Source of the DNA: JANPPS01 sp965246925
Lineage (GTDB): Bacteria > Pseudomonadota > Alphaproteobacteria > Acetobacterales > Acetobacteraceae
Length of the DNA stretch: 64,000 nt
Direction of reading: 5' to 3'
NCBI GenBank assembly: GCA_965246925.1
Contig: OZ251994.1
Location: forward strand, 3,410,001 to 3,474,000
Below are positions 35,356 through 43,768 of this stretch, one piece after another. Position numbers and translations under genes: made by a program. Under the pieces are notes generated by a model, which was not told the origin of the DNA, searched no databases, and saw only the letters and a list, made by a program, of their open reading frames with translations. How positions within the stretch are numbered: position 1 is the stretch's first letter; each line of letters begins with the position of its first letter.

Positions 35356-36126
35356 TCACCACATACGCCGATACCGGCCGCCGCCCTCGAACACGAGCAG
35401 TCCCTTGTCCCTCAACACCTGCGTTTGCTGCCGTATCTTCGCACGCACATTGAAGTTCAAAGGATATCTGGCGCTGAGGTCCCCTTCGAAGGCGTAGATA
35501 TCCGAAAGCGTGAAGCTCTCCCGGCCTATACGCTCCACGATCGAGATCACCTCGATGGACCAGCCGCGCGCCTCTAATTTTTGCCGCGCCAGGAAAGCGC
35601 AGGACCGCCATTGTGAGACGATGCCGCTGGCGGGCCGTCCTTGACGCTCTGCGATGATCATGACTTTGCCGATCTGTGGAACAGCGGCGAGCACGATGAA
35701 GCACCCTACCCAGTTTGGCCTCTTCGCATCAGGTGGTGTGGGCTTCTTAGCCTCGATCATGTCGGGCCTAAAGAAGTATCGCGGCACAAGCGTCAGGCCG
35801 GTCACGGAAAGATCGCTTCGGTCGTACGTCAGGAGCAAGAGGTTGGGGTTAGTATCGCTCTGCAGCCTGGTCATCATGGTCGAATACGCTCCATCGATGA
35901 CCTTACGGCCGATCGACTGCGCCTTGGCCTTCAGCTCGAACTGCTCCTTGCAAACCTCACAATACAGGTCGGCGACCGGCATGTTGTTCGTGAAGACATC
36001 GAGCCTTGCGCCGCCGCAAGCTGGGCAAGATAGTTCGCGGTGCGCCCAGGCCTCACTCATGCGCCGGATGCGCTGTGTGCGGCCCTTGTAACCAACGGCT
36101 GCATCCTGATCGAACCGTAGATCCAT
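35356..36126 (-). CDS. DpnI-like methyl-dependent restriction endonuclease
   Basis: A 256-residue homologue of DpnI, which cuts Gm6ATC only when the adenine is methylated. From the ATG at 36126 the catalytic residues fall on the same numbers as I recall for DpnI: D53, E64 and K66 (VADLYC, EQFELKAK). The zinc-binding C34, C37, C56 and C59 are also present (SCPACGG, YCEVC). DGAYSTMMTRLQSDTNPN and the C-terminal winged-helix part (FTLSDIYAFEGDL, KIRQQTQVLRDKGLLVFEG) match in order and spacing. Another in-frame ATG lies two codons upstream at 36132. No Dam-type methylase lies beside it, as expected for a methyl-dependent enzyme. Confidence 0.93.
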   Translation of the reverse strand: MDLRFDQDAAVGYKGRTQRIRRMSEAWAHRELSCPACGGARLDVFTNNMPVADLYCEVCKEQFELKAKAQSIGRKVIDGAYSTMMTRLQSDTNPNLLLLTYDRSDLSVTGLTLVPRYFFRPDMIEAKKPTPPDAKRPNWVGCFIVLAAVPQIGKVMIIAERQGRPASGIVSQWRSCAFLARQKLEARGWSIEVISIVERIGRESFTLSDIYAFEGDLSARYPLNFNVRAKIRQQTQVLRDKGLLVFEGGGRYRRMW

Positions 36127-36218
36127 GAGCATCAGCTTAGCGGCCGATGCTGGGTGGGATAGATGGTTTGACGCTCCAAACCGCCGCGCTTAGCCTGTCC
36201 CGCAACAGGAGAACGTCG

Positions 36219-36977
36219 ATGCCCAATAAACTGAAGCAACTCTGGGAAGCCGGGACGCCGACCATCAATGGCTGGCTCGCCGTGCCCAGCGGGTTCGCGG
36301 CCGAGGTCATGGCGCGGGCGGGGTGGGATAGCGTCACCGTCGATATGCAGCATGGGGTGCAGGAGTATCAGTCCATGGTGCAGTGCTTTCAGGGCATGCA
36401 GGGCAGCCCCGTCCTGCCCATGGTGCGGGTGCCGTGGAACGAGCCGGGGATCATCGGCAAGGCGCTTGATGGCGGCGCCTACGGCGTGATCTGCCCCATG
36501 ATCAACTCGCGGGCGGAGGCGGAGGCGTTCGTCAGCTACGTGCGCTACCCGCCGACCGGCAAGCGGTCCAACGGGCCGATCCGCGCCGGCATCTATGGGC
36601 AGAGCACGGCGTATCAGATGACCGCCAACGAAGACATCCTGTGCATGCCGATGATCGAGACCGAGCAGGCGGTCAATGACCTCGAGCATATCCTCGATGT
36701 CCCGGGGATTGACGCCGTGTATATCGGGCCGTCCGACCTGTCCTTCTCCATGGGCGGCACGCCGACGCTGGACCAGACCAACGACAAACAGATGGGGATG
36801 TATGACAAGATCCTGCGGGAGACCCAGAAGCGCGGCATCTACGCTGCCATCCATTGTGGCACGACCGACTATGCGCGCCGCATGCATCAGATGGGCTTCA
36901 ACATGATCACCGTGGGCAGTGACGCCGTGTTCATCGCGCAGGGGGCGGCGGCCGCGGTGAAGGCAATGCGGGCGTGA
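36219..36977 (+). CDS. HpcH/HpaI aldolase family protein
   Basis: A 252-residue class II pyruvate aldolase related to 2-keto-3-deoxyglucarate (GarL) and 4-hydroxy-2-oxoheptanedioate (HpaI) aldolases. WDSVTVDMQHGVQEYQSM, PMVRVPWNEP and PMIETEQAVNDLEHIL carry the base and metal ligands. The ATG at 36219 gives a normal N-terminus. It overlaps the dehydratase gene as GTGA; together they resemble the GarD-GarL pair, so the likely path runs from a sugar acid through a keto-deoxy acid to pyruvate and an aldehyde. Confidence 0.88.
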   Translation: MPNKLKQLWEAGTPTINGWLAVPSGFAAEVMARAGWDSVTVDMQHGVQEYQSMVQCFQGMQGSPVLPMVRVPWNEPGIIGKALDGGAYGVICPMINSRAEAEAFVSYVRYPPTGKRSNGPIRAGIYGQSTAYQMTANEDILCMPMIETEQAVNDLEHILDVPGIDAVYIGPSDLSFSMGGTPTLDQTNDKQMGMYDKILRETQKRGIYAAIHCGTTDYARRMHQMGFNMITVGSDAVFIAQGAAAAVKAMRA

Positions 36978-38491
36978 CGCCCACCATCCGCCTGCACGCG
37001 GGGGACGCCGTCGTCATCGCCCGCAGTACCGTGCTGCCGGGCACCGAGGTCGCACCCGGCGTCACCGCCATCGAGCGGATCCCGGCCGGCCATAAGGTTG
37101 CGGTGCGGGCCCTGGCCTCCGGCGACGAGATCCGCCGCTACGGCCAGATCATCGGTTTCGCCACCGCCCCCATCCCGCCCGGCGGACACGTGCATACGCA
37201 AAACTGCGGTATGGGCGACTTCGCCAAGGACTACGCCTACGCCCAGGATGCGCGCCCGACGGCGATGGCCAACGAGCAGCGGACGTTCATGGGCATCCGC
37301 CGCGCCGACGGGCGGGTCGCGACCCGCAACTATATCGGCATCCTCACCAGCGTGAACTGCAGCGCGCACGTCGCCGGGCTGATCGCCGACACGTTCAAGC
37401 GCAACCCGTTCACCGGGCACGACCCGCTGGCCGAGTTCCCGAACGTGGACGGCGTCGTGGCACTCACCCACAAGACCGGCTGCGGCATGACGGATGGGGA
37501 GCCGCTGCGGGTCCTGCGCCGCACGCTGGCCGGCTACGCCAGGCATGTGAATTTCAGCCATGTCGTGGTGCTGGGACTCGGCTGCGAGGTGAACCAGATC
37601 TCCGGCCTGCTGGCCGAGCAGCGGCTGGCCGGGCGCATCCGCGACATGGACATCCAGACCATGGGCGGCACCCGCAAGACGGTCGAGGCCGGGATCGCCT
37701 TCGTGCGCGAGGTGCTGGCCGAAAGCAACGCCGTGCACCGCGAACCCGCACCGCTTTCCGAGCTCACCGTCGCCCTCCAATGCGGCGGCAGCGACGGCTA
37801 TTCCGGCGTCTCCGCCAACCCGGCGCTGGGCGTCGCCTCCGACCTCCTGGTCCGCCACGGCGGCACCGTCATCCTGTCGGAAACGCCCGAGACCTACGGC
37901 GCCGAACACCTGCTGACCCGGCGTGCCATCAGCCCCGAAGTGGGCGAGAAGCTGGTCGGCCTCATGCGCTGGTGGGAGGATTACTGCGAGCGGGAGGGTG
38001 CCGAGATGAACGCCAACCCCAGCCCCGGCAACAAGGCGGGCGGCCTCACCACCATCCTCGAGAAGTCGCTGGGCGCCATGGCCAAGGCCGGCAGCACCAA
38101 CCTCGTGGACGTCGTGCGCTATGCGGAACCCGTGACGGCGCGAGGCTTCGTGTTCATGGACACGCCGGGCTACGACCCGGTGGCGGCGACAGGCCAGGTC
38201 GCGGGCGGCGCCAACCTGGTGTGCTTCACCACGGGCCGCGGCAGCGTGTTCGGCTGCAAGCCGTCCCCGTCCATCAAGCTCGCCACCAACACGCCGATGT
38301 TCCAGCGCATGGAAGACGACATGGACATCAACTGCGGCACGATCCTTGATGGGGAGGAGAGCGTGGAACAGGTCGGCACGCGGGTGTTCGAGCGCATGAT
38401 CCGTGTCGCCAGCGGCGAGCGGACCAAGAGCGAGGGCTTCGACGTCGGCGGTGCGGAGTTCGCGCCCTGGGTGCTGGGGGCGACGATGTAG
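36974..38491 (+). CDS. UxaA/GarD-family sugar-acid dehydratase
   Basis: A 505-residue dehydratase of the altronate/galactarate group. The N-terminal SAF-like domain (roughly residues 1-95) is followed by the catalytic body with ADGRVATRNYIGILTSVNCS, HKTGCGM and NPSPGNKAGGLTTILEKSLG, family hallmarks. It starts with GTG overlapping the aldolase stop. The substrate (altronate, galactarate or another hexarate) is not decided by the sequence. Confidence 0.9.
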   Translation: MTPTIRLHAGDAVVIARSTVLPGTEVAPGVTAIERIPAGHKVAVRALASGDEIRRYGQIIGFATAPIPPGGHVHTQNCGMGDFAKDYAYAQDARPTAMANEQRTFMGIRRADGRVATRNYIGILTSVNCSAHVAGLIADTFKRNPFTGHDPLAEFPNVDGVVALTHKTGCGMTDGEPLRVLRRTLAGYARHVNFSHVVVLGLGCEVNQISGLLAEQRLAGRIRDMDIQTMGGTRKTVEAGIAFVREVLAESNAVHREPAPLSELTVALQCGGSDGYSGVSANPALGVASDLLVRHGGTVILSETPETYGAEHLLTRRAISPEVGEKLVGLMRWWEDYCEREGAEMNANPSPGNKAGGLTTILEKSLGAMAKAGSTNLVDVVRYAEPVTARGFVFMDTPGYDPVAATGQVAGGANLVCFTTGRGSVFGCKPSPSIKLATNTPMFQRMEDDMDINCGTILDGEESVEQVGTRVFERMIRVASGERTKSEGFDVGGAEFAPWVLGATM

Positions 38492-38494
38492 CTT

Positions 38495-39691
38495 GTGGGC
38501 ATACGATGGGCATCGCCCATCCTTGCCACCGCCGCATTGCTCTCGCTGGCGATCCTGATCTACTTGATCTGGACGAAGCCGTTTCCCAGCGCGTTCGATG
38601 AACTCGAGCATGTCTCATACGCCGCCTACGTGCAGGAGACGCTGGATTGGCGGCCTATGTTCGAGGTCATGCAGACCCTCGATCCTGCCGGCCTCGGGCA
38701 TTGGGATCAGCGGCCCAACTATCTCGGCCATCCCGCGCCGTTCTACTGGTATGAAAGCCTGTTCCTCGACCGCACGATGGAACTGCACCGTGCCGTTACT
38801 GCGGTTCGCGCCGCCTCCGGCCTGCTGCTCGCGTCAGGGGTCTTGCTCGCGCTGCTAGCAGGCTGGCAAGTCTTTGGGCATAGCCGGGCGGCGACGCTGG
38901 TTTTTGGCGCCTTGGTGGCGCTGTGCCCGAAATTGCTCGCGGTGGGCGGCCAGGTGACGAACGACGCCCTGGCCGTGCTGGCGGGCGGGCTCGCCTATTG
39001 GGGCCTCGTCACCGACGGGCGCCGGGGCTGGGCTGCGGCAGGGGCTGGATTGACGCTGGCCTGCTGGGCGAAGCCGAACGCGGCGCTGGCCGTGGGCGCG
39101 GTGCTCGGTATTTACGCGCTGCTGCGGCTTCGCGAGCGCCCGGGGCTGCCGGTCGCGCTTTTGCTGGGCGGGCTGGCCGGGTCGGTGCCGTATGGGCCGA
39201 TCTACGGCAAGTATGGCGCCCTGGTGCCGATCACCGTCGAGCAGTTCGGTCAGGTGCATCAAGTTCCCGGCTGGGAGTATGGGCCGGTCTTTTTCGTGAA
39301 CGTCGCTTACACCTTCTGCTTTTCGCAGACCGGCACCTGGCCGTTGCCGGACGCCGCCGGGCTGGTGATGGCCGGCCTGGTCTGGACCTTGCTCCTTTTG
39401 GCCGCAGTGACCGGCGCCGCGGCTGCCGTGCGGACGCCCCGTCGAACCGCGGAGTGGATCACCATCGCAGCACCCCTGGCCTTCTCGGCCGTGCTGCCAA
39501 TACATCTGTATTTCTCGGCCGTAAAACTGGGCGGCAGCGTGCCTGCAGCCTCGTTCCGGTATTACCTGCCGATCTGGCCATTCCTGGTCCACGGCCTGGC
39601 CCATGCGGTCCAGGCCGGGCCGGCTTGGTGCAGGGTGCTTGTATCAAGTCTGGCAGGTGCAGCTCTGCTAGTGGGTTGGCTTTCGCCTTAG
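38495..39691 (+). CDS. Polytopic membrane protein, DUF2142/GT-C-like
   Basis: A 398-residue integral membrane protein with about nine or ten hydrophobic segments, beginning with ILATAALLSLAILIYLIW. The first external loop has KPFPSAFDELEHVSYAAYV, a DE acidic motif placed as in DUF2142 and GT-C glycosyltransferases, and QVTNDALAVLAGGLAYWG follows a few segments later. A role in cell-surface glycosylation is a reasonable guess, with no sugar or lipid partner genes nearby. The GTG start lies 3 bases after the dehydratase stop, so co-transcription is likely despite the unrelated function. Confidence 0.75.
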   Translation: MGIRWASPILATAALLSLAILIYLIWTKPFPSAFDELEHVSYAAYVQETLDWRPMFEVMQTLDPAGLGHWDQRPNYLGHPAPFYWYESLFLDRTMELHRAVTAVRAASGLLLASGVLLALLAGWQVFGHSRAATLVFGALVALCPKLLAVGGQVTNDALAVLAGGLAYWGLVTDGRRGWAAAGAGLTLACWAKPNAALAVGAVLGIYALLRLRERPGLPVALLLGGLAGSVPYGPIYGKYGALVPITVEQFGQVHQVPGWEYGPVFFVNVAYTFCFSQTGTWPLPDAAGLVMAGLVWTLLLLAAVTGAAAAVRTPRRTAEWITIAAPLAFSAVLPIHLYFSAVKLGGSVPAASFRYYLPIWPFLVHGLAHAVQAGPAWCRVLVSSLAGAALLVGWLSP

Positions 39692-39724
39692 TTGACTGAA
39701 GAAACCTCGCATCAGGATCGCTCC

Positions 39725-39798
39725 GTAGGGTGGAATGCCCCTCGCACTCCACCGACGCACGCACAATGCAGTGGAATGCGAAGGACATTCCACCCTAC
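39725..39798. repeat. 74-bp nested inverted repeat
   Basis: The outer arms GTAGGGTGGAATG (39725-39737) and CATTCCACCCTAC (39786-39798) are perfectly complementary over 13 bases. Inner arms CGCACTCCAC (39743-39752) and GTGGAATGCG (39771-39780) pair with one mismatch. It lies between two converging genes. It looks like a mobile REP or MITE-type palindrome, unrelated in sequence to the CCCTCTCCC repeats, and may also terminate transcription. Confidence 0.8.
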
Positions 39799-39819
39799 GT
39801 CCATCATGTAAGCGGCTAG

Positions 39820-40377
39820 TTAGAGATTGCCGAGCAGTTTTTGTTTTAGCTCCTCGGACGGTGGGATGTCACCGATAAAGCCGGCCAGTAAGCGCTGGGC
39901 AAGGTCGGGGTTGTTGAAATCGCCGATCGTCTTGTCGTTGAACAGGACGCGGATGCCTTTGCCTGACATTACGTAGGTCAGCGTATCGCCCACCGCGGCG
40001 GCAGGAGTGGCGGCAATCAGCTTTTCGAAATCCGCCTCGTCCGCCGGGTTGCAGCCGCCCTTGGCGCAGTTGCGCTCCTCGCCCTCGCGGTAATGCTTGT
40101 CGATGTCGGACTTGCTGGCCGAGTGCAGGAATTGGAGCAGGATCACCTTGGGGCCGGGTGACGCCATGATGGCGCGGGCGTCATGGCTGGGCTGGCCGAC
40201 ATACAGCCCGGCTATATAGACTTTAACCCGCAATAACGTCAGCGTGCGTATGCCTATGCCATTCAGCTTCAGCGTCTGGCCGGCAGTTGGATAGGTGTCG
40301 GGAAGACTGAGACCATCGAGCGTCGCCGCTTGCGCGGAACTCAACAGCGCCAGGCATACGCCCAAAACTTTCAGCAC
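39820..40377 (-). CDS. Exported chalcone-isomerase-like protein
   Basis: A 185-residue protein with a signal peptide (LGVCLALLSSAQAATLDG) and a chalcone-isomerase-fold body: GIGIRTLTLLRVKVYIAGLY near residue 50 and VGDTLTYVMSGKGIRVLFN later. Bacterial members of this fold are thought to bind fatty acids or lipids rather than isomerise chalcones. GTG at 40377 begins one base after the stop of the upstream small gene, supporting both coupling and this start. Confidence 0.8.
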   Translation of the reverse strand: MLKVLGVCLALLSSAQAATLDGLSLPDTYPTAGQTLKLNGIGIRTLTLLRVKVYIAGLYVGQPSHDARAIMASPGPKVILLQFLHSASKSDIDKHYREGEERNCAKGGCNPADEADFEKLIAATPAAAVGDTLTYVMSGKGIRVLFNDKTIGDFNNPDLAQRLLAGFIGDIPPSEELKQKLLGNL

Positions 40378-40378
40378 G

Positions 40379-40618
40379 TCATGCCGGCTCGAGCACCCGA
40401 GGGCGTGCGCCGGATTCGGGCCGCAGATCCATGAACTCGGGCCGCAGGCAAGGCGGCAATGGACGCTGCGAGGGTGAGTCGTTCCGCGGCGGCACGACCG
40501 GGTCCGGATCGCGCGGACGGTCACCGCCGTCGCCGCGATATCGGCGTAGTACGATCAGTTCGCGGACCGCAAGCGCCAGGAGGACTCCGTGCGTGGTGAT
40601 CCCGCTGAGGATGACCAT
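40379..40618 (-). CDS. Small single-pass membrane protein, unknown
   Basis: A 79-residue protein with a hydrophobic N-terminal segment (MVILSGITTHGVLLALAVRE), then a positive stretch (LRRYRG) and a Pro-rich cytoplasmic tail ending RPRVLEPA with a PLPPCLRP block. I do not recognise the family. Its TGA and the GTG of the chalcone-isomerase-like gene are one base apart, which suggests a functional pair. The start is the first ATG that leaves a clean membrane anchor. Confidence 0.55.
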   Translation of the reverse strand: MVILSGITTHGVLLALAVRELIVLRRYRGDGGDRPRDPDPVVPPRNDSPSQRPLPPCLRPEFMDLRPESGARPRVLEPA

Positions 40619-40727
40619 GGTGCCTGGTTCCACTGTGCGCCCCCTTTCACGACAGACGTGACGGTAAAGCCGCCGGGCCGCGTTTGGCAAGCGCCGTGGC
40701 GATCACGATCATGCAAATCACACCGGT

Positions 40728-42161
40728 TCACTTCACCGTCGCGACCCGCAGCGCGTTCGTCGTGCCGGCCTGGTTGAACGGCACCCCGGCGGTCACCACG
40801 ACCTCTTGCCCGGCTGCCGCAAACCCCTCGGTCCTGGCCAGCCGCGATGCGCGCGCCACCGTCTCCGTCATCGTGGTATTTTCTGGCACCACTACGGCGT
40901 GCACGCCCCAAACGACGGCCATGCGGCGCGCGGTCTGTAGGCTGGTGGTGAGGCCCAGCACCGGGCAGTCCGGGCGTTCGCGCGCCACGCGGAGCGCCGT
41001 GCTGCCGCCCAGGGTAAAGGCGGCGATGACGGCGGCGCCGATCGTGTCGGCCACCTGGCGGCTGGCGGTGGCGATCGCGGCATCTGAGCGGCGCTCCGGC
41101 GGGGGGCGGGATTGGGTGGTGAGCTGACGCCAGCCGGGGTCGCGCTCCACCCGTTCCACAATCCGGTCCATGATGTTCACGGCCTCATACGGATACTGCC
41201 CGGCCGCGGTTTCGGCGGACAGCATGACGGCGTCGGCCCCGTCGAACACGGCGGTAGCGACGTCGCTCGCCTCCGCCCGCGTGGGCGCCGGGGCGGAGAT
41301 CATGCTCTCCAGCATCTGCGTCGCCACTACCACCGGCAGGCCGCGCTCCCGGGCGGCGCGCACGATGCGTTTCTGCGCGAGCGGCACCTCCTCGGGCGGC
41401 AACTCCACCCCCAAATCGCCGCGCGCGACCATCACCGCGTCACTCAGCGCCAGGATCTCGTCCAGGTTATCCAGCGCTTGCGGCTTCTCCATCTTGGTCA
41501 TGATCCAGGCCCGGCCGGCGGCGATCTCCTTCGCCTCCGCCACGTCCTCCGCCCGCTGCACGAAGCTCAATCCCACGTAGTCGATGCCGTGCTGCAATGC
41601 GAAGTCGAGGTCGACGCGGTCCTTCTTCGTCAGCGCCGGGATGCCCAGGGCCACATCCGGCACGTTCACGCCCTTACGGTCACTCAGCGCGCCACCAGTC
41701 ACGACCGAGCACATGAGGTGATCCCCCCGCACATGCTCCACCCGAAGCCGCAGCTTACCGTCATCCAGCAGTAACGAGGTGCCGATGCCCGCGGCCTCGA
41801 TGATCTCGGGATGCGGCAGCTGCACGCGGTCACGGTCGCCGGGCACCGACGACAGATCGAGCCGGAAAGGTTGCCCGGTCTGTAGCACCACGCGCCCGGC
41901 CTGAAACTTGCCGACGCGCAGCTTGGGGCCCTGCACGTCCGCCAGGATGCCGATCGGGCGGCCGTGATACTCCTCCAGCGCGCGGATCATCTGGATGCGG
42001 CTGAAATGATCCTCGTGCGTGCCGTGGCTGAAATTGAGCCGGAACACGTCGGCGCCGGCCAGGAACAGGCGGGACAGCACCTCGGGCGTGGACGACGCCG
42101 GGCCCAGCGTCGCCACGATCTTGGTGCGGCGGCGGCGGCGGAGCTTGGAGCGGACGGCCAT
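40728..42161 (-). CDS. pyk: Pyruvate kinase
   Basis: A 477-residue glycolytic enzyme making pyruvate and ATP from phosphoenolpyruvate. TKIVATLGPASSTPEVL at the N-terminus, FRLNFSHGTHEDH, ADVQGPKLRVGKF, the active-site Lys/Glu loop IMTKMEKPQALDNLDEI, VMVARGDLGVELPPEEVPL and VFDGADAVMLSAETAAGQYP are all present. The allosteric C-domain is full length. It lies 8 bases downstream of the glycerate kinase gene, a pairing that sends glycerate to 2-phosphoglycerate and, through enolase, to pyruvate. Confidence 0.96.
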   Translation of the reverse strand: MAVRSKLRRRRRTKIVATLGPASSTPEVLSRLFLAGADVFRLNFSHGTHEDHFSRIQMIRALEEYHGRPIGILADVQGPKLRVGKFQAGRVVLQTGQPFRLDLSSVPGDRDRVQLPHPEIIEAAGIGTSLLLDDGKLRLRVEHVRGDHLMCSVVTGGALSDRKGVNVPDVALGIPALTKKDRVDLDFALQHGIDYVGLSFVQRAEDVAEAKEIAAGRAWIMTKMEKPQALDNLDEILALSDAVMVARGDLGVELPPEEVPLAQKRIVRAARERGLPVVVATQMLESMISAPAPTRAEASDVATAVFDGADAVMLSAETAAGQYPYEAVNIMDRIVERVERDPGWRQLTTQSRPPPERRSDAAIATASRQVADTIGAAVIAAFTLGGSTALRVARERPDCPVLGLTTSLQTARRMAVVWGVHAVVVPENTTMTETVARASRLARTEGFAAAGQEVVVTAGVPFNQAGTTNALRVATVK

Positions 42162-42169
42162 GGGAACCC

Positions 42170-43417
42170 CTACGCGACCAGGATGGCGCGGAAATCGTTG
42201 ACATTGGTGAGCGTGGGCCCGGTGATCACCAGATCGTCCAGCGCCGCGAACGCGCTATAGCTATCATGCGCAGCCAGCACTGTCGCGGGGTCCAGCCCGG
42301 CGGTGCGGGCGCGGGCGAGTGTGTCGGGCGTGACGACGGCGCCGGCCGCGTCCTCCGTCCCGTCGATCCCGTCGGTATCGCCGGCCAGGGCGTAGATGCC
42401 CGGCGCGCCGCGCAACTGGTGCGCCAGGGCCAGTAGGAACTCGGTATTGCGCCCGCCGCGCCCGGGCCTGATCGCGCCGATGGTGACGGTCGTCTCACCG
42501 CCGGACAGCAGGACGCAGGGGCCGGGCAGGGGGTGGCCGTGGGCCTGCGTGCTCATGGCGATCCCGGCCATCACGGTGCCGAGCGCGGCGCTCTCACCCT
42601 CCAGCGCGTCCCCCAGGATCAACGGCGTCAGGCCATGCGCGCGGGCGGCGGTTGCGGCGGCGGCGAGCGCCATGGCGGGGGTGGCGATCATGCGGATGTC
42701 GGTCATGATCTCACCGGGCTTGGGCGTCTCCGGCCCGTCGGTGCGCGGCAGCACCAGGCCGTAGCGCTGCGCGATGGCGCGGATGTCGGCCCAGGTGGTG
42801 ACGTCCGGCACGGTCGGGCCGCTACCGATGGTGGCCGGGTCATCGCCGGGCACGTCGCTGATGGTGAGCGTGACAACCGGTGCCGGGTGTGCGGCGGCGG
42901 CCAGGCGCCCGCCCTTGATGGCCGACAGGTGCTTGCGAACCGCATTCATCTCATGGATGGCGGCGCCGCAGCGCAGCAGGGCGCGGTTCACGTGGGCCAG
43001 GTCGTCCAGTGTGAGCCCCGGCGCTGGCTGCTCCATCAGCGCCGACGCGCCGCCGGACATGAGGGCCACGACAAGGTCCTGTGACGTGAGCCCGCGTACC
43101 GCGTCCAGCACCGCGGCGGCACCCAGCGCACTATTGGCGTCCGGCACGGGGTGCGAGGCTTCGATCACGCGGATGCGCTGCGTGGGAGCGCCATGGCCAT
43201 AGCGGGTGACGACGACGCCGGTGAGCGGCACGTGGGGCCACGCGGCCTCGAGCGCTGCGGCCATGGACGCCGCGGATTTGCCCGCACCCACCACCACGAC
43301 GCGGCCTGCAGGGGGTAGCGGCAGATAGGGCGCCAGCACGACATGCGGGTCCGCGCTGGCAATGGCGGCGTCGAACATGGCCCGTAAGGCCAGCCGGGCC
43401 CGCGCCTCATCCCACAT
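42170..43417 (-). CDS. Glycerate 2-kinase (MOFRL/TtuD type)
   Basis: A 415-residue class II glycerate kinase, historically named hydroxypyruvate reductase (TtuD). VVVVGAGKSAASMAAALE and LMSGGASALMEQPAPGLTL are the N-terminal domain hallmarks; the MOFRL domain has LLSGGETTVTIGAIRPGRGG and ALAGDTDGIDGTEDAAGAVV. AGGGGGA precedes the ATG at 43417. Its neighbour pyruvate kinase and the sugar-acid dehydratase/aldolase genes at 36.2-38.5 kb would together fit breakdown of hexarates through glycerate. Confidence 0.92.
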   Translation of the reverse strand: MWDEARARLALRAMFDAAIASADPHVVLAPYLPLPPAGRVVVVGAGKSAASMAAALEAAWPHVPLTGVVVTRYGHGAPTQRIRVIEASHPVPDANSALGAAAVLDAVRGLTSQDLVVALMSGGASALMEQPAPGLTLDDLAHVNRALLRCGAAIHEMNAVRKHLSAIKGGRLAAAAHPAPVVTLTISDVPGDDPATIGSGPTVPDVTTWADIRAIAQRYGLVLPRTDGPETPKPGEIMTDIRMIATPAMALAAAATAARAHGLTPLILGDALEGESAALGTVMAGIAMSTQAHGHPLPGPCVLLSGGETTVTIGAIRPGRGGRNTEFLLALAHQLRGAPGIYALAGDTDGIDGTEDAAGAVVTPDTLARARTAGLDPATVLAAHDSYSAFAALDDLVITGPTLTNVNDFRAILVA

Positions 43418-43480
43418 GCAATTTCCCCCTTGGCCCCGCCGCACCGCCGACACCATGTCAGACAAATAGGAGTGCGCCAA

Positions 43481-43768
43481 ATGACCGACCAAACGACCGA
43501 ACTCGAAGCCGCCGCCTTCCGCCGCCTCGTGACGCATCTGCGTGAGCGGACGGACGTGCAGAATATCGACCTCATGAACCTCGCCGGGTTTTGCCGAAAT
43601 TGCTTGTCACGCTGGTATCGCGAGGCCGCGGCGGAGCGGGGTGAGGTCCTGACCGACCCGGCGGCACGCGAGATCGTCTATGGCATGCCCTACAAGGAGT
43701 GGCAGGCGCAGTATCAGCGTGAGGCGACGGCCGAGCAGAAGGCCGCGTTCGTCCCCGCCAGCCATTGA
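43481..43768 (+). CDS. DUF1244 family protein
   Basis: A 95-residue protein of the small conserved DUF1244 family. LMNLAGFCRNCLSRWYREAA holds the conserved CRNC cysteines and YGMPYKEWQAQYQREAT the other block. The function is unknown. AGGAGT lies upstream of the ATG at 43481. Its stop overlaps the hydrolase start, so the two are made together; it is divergent from the glycerate kinase across 63 bases. Confidence 0.88.
   Translation: MTDQTTELEAAAFRRLVTHLRERTDVQNIDLMNLAGFCRNCLSRWYREAAAERGEVLTDPAAREIVYGMPYKEWQAQYQREATAEQKAAFVPASH

Noticed and set aside
36887..38611. 574-residue minus-strand reading frame
   Set aside because: Shadow of the UxaA/GarD dehydratase; His/Gly/Ala-rich low-complexity content.
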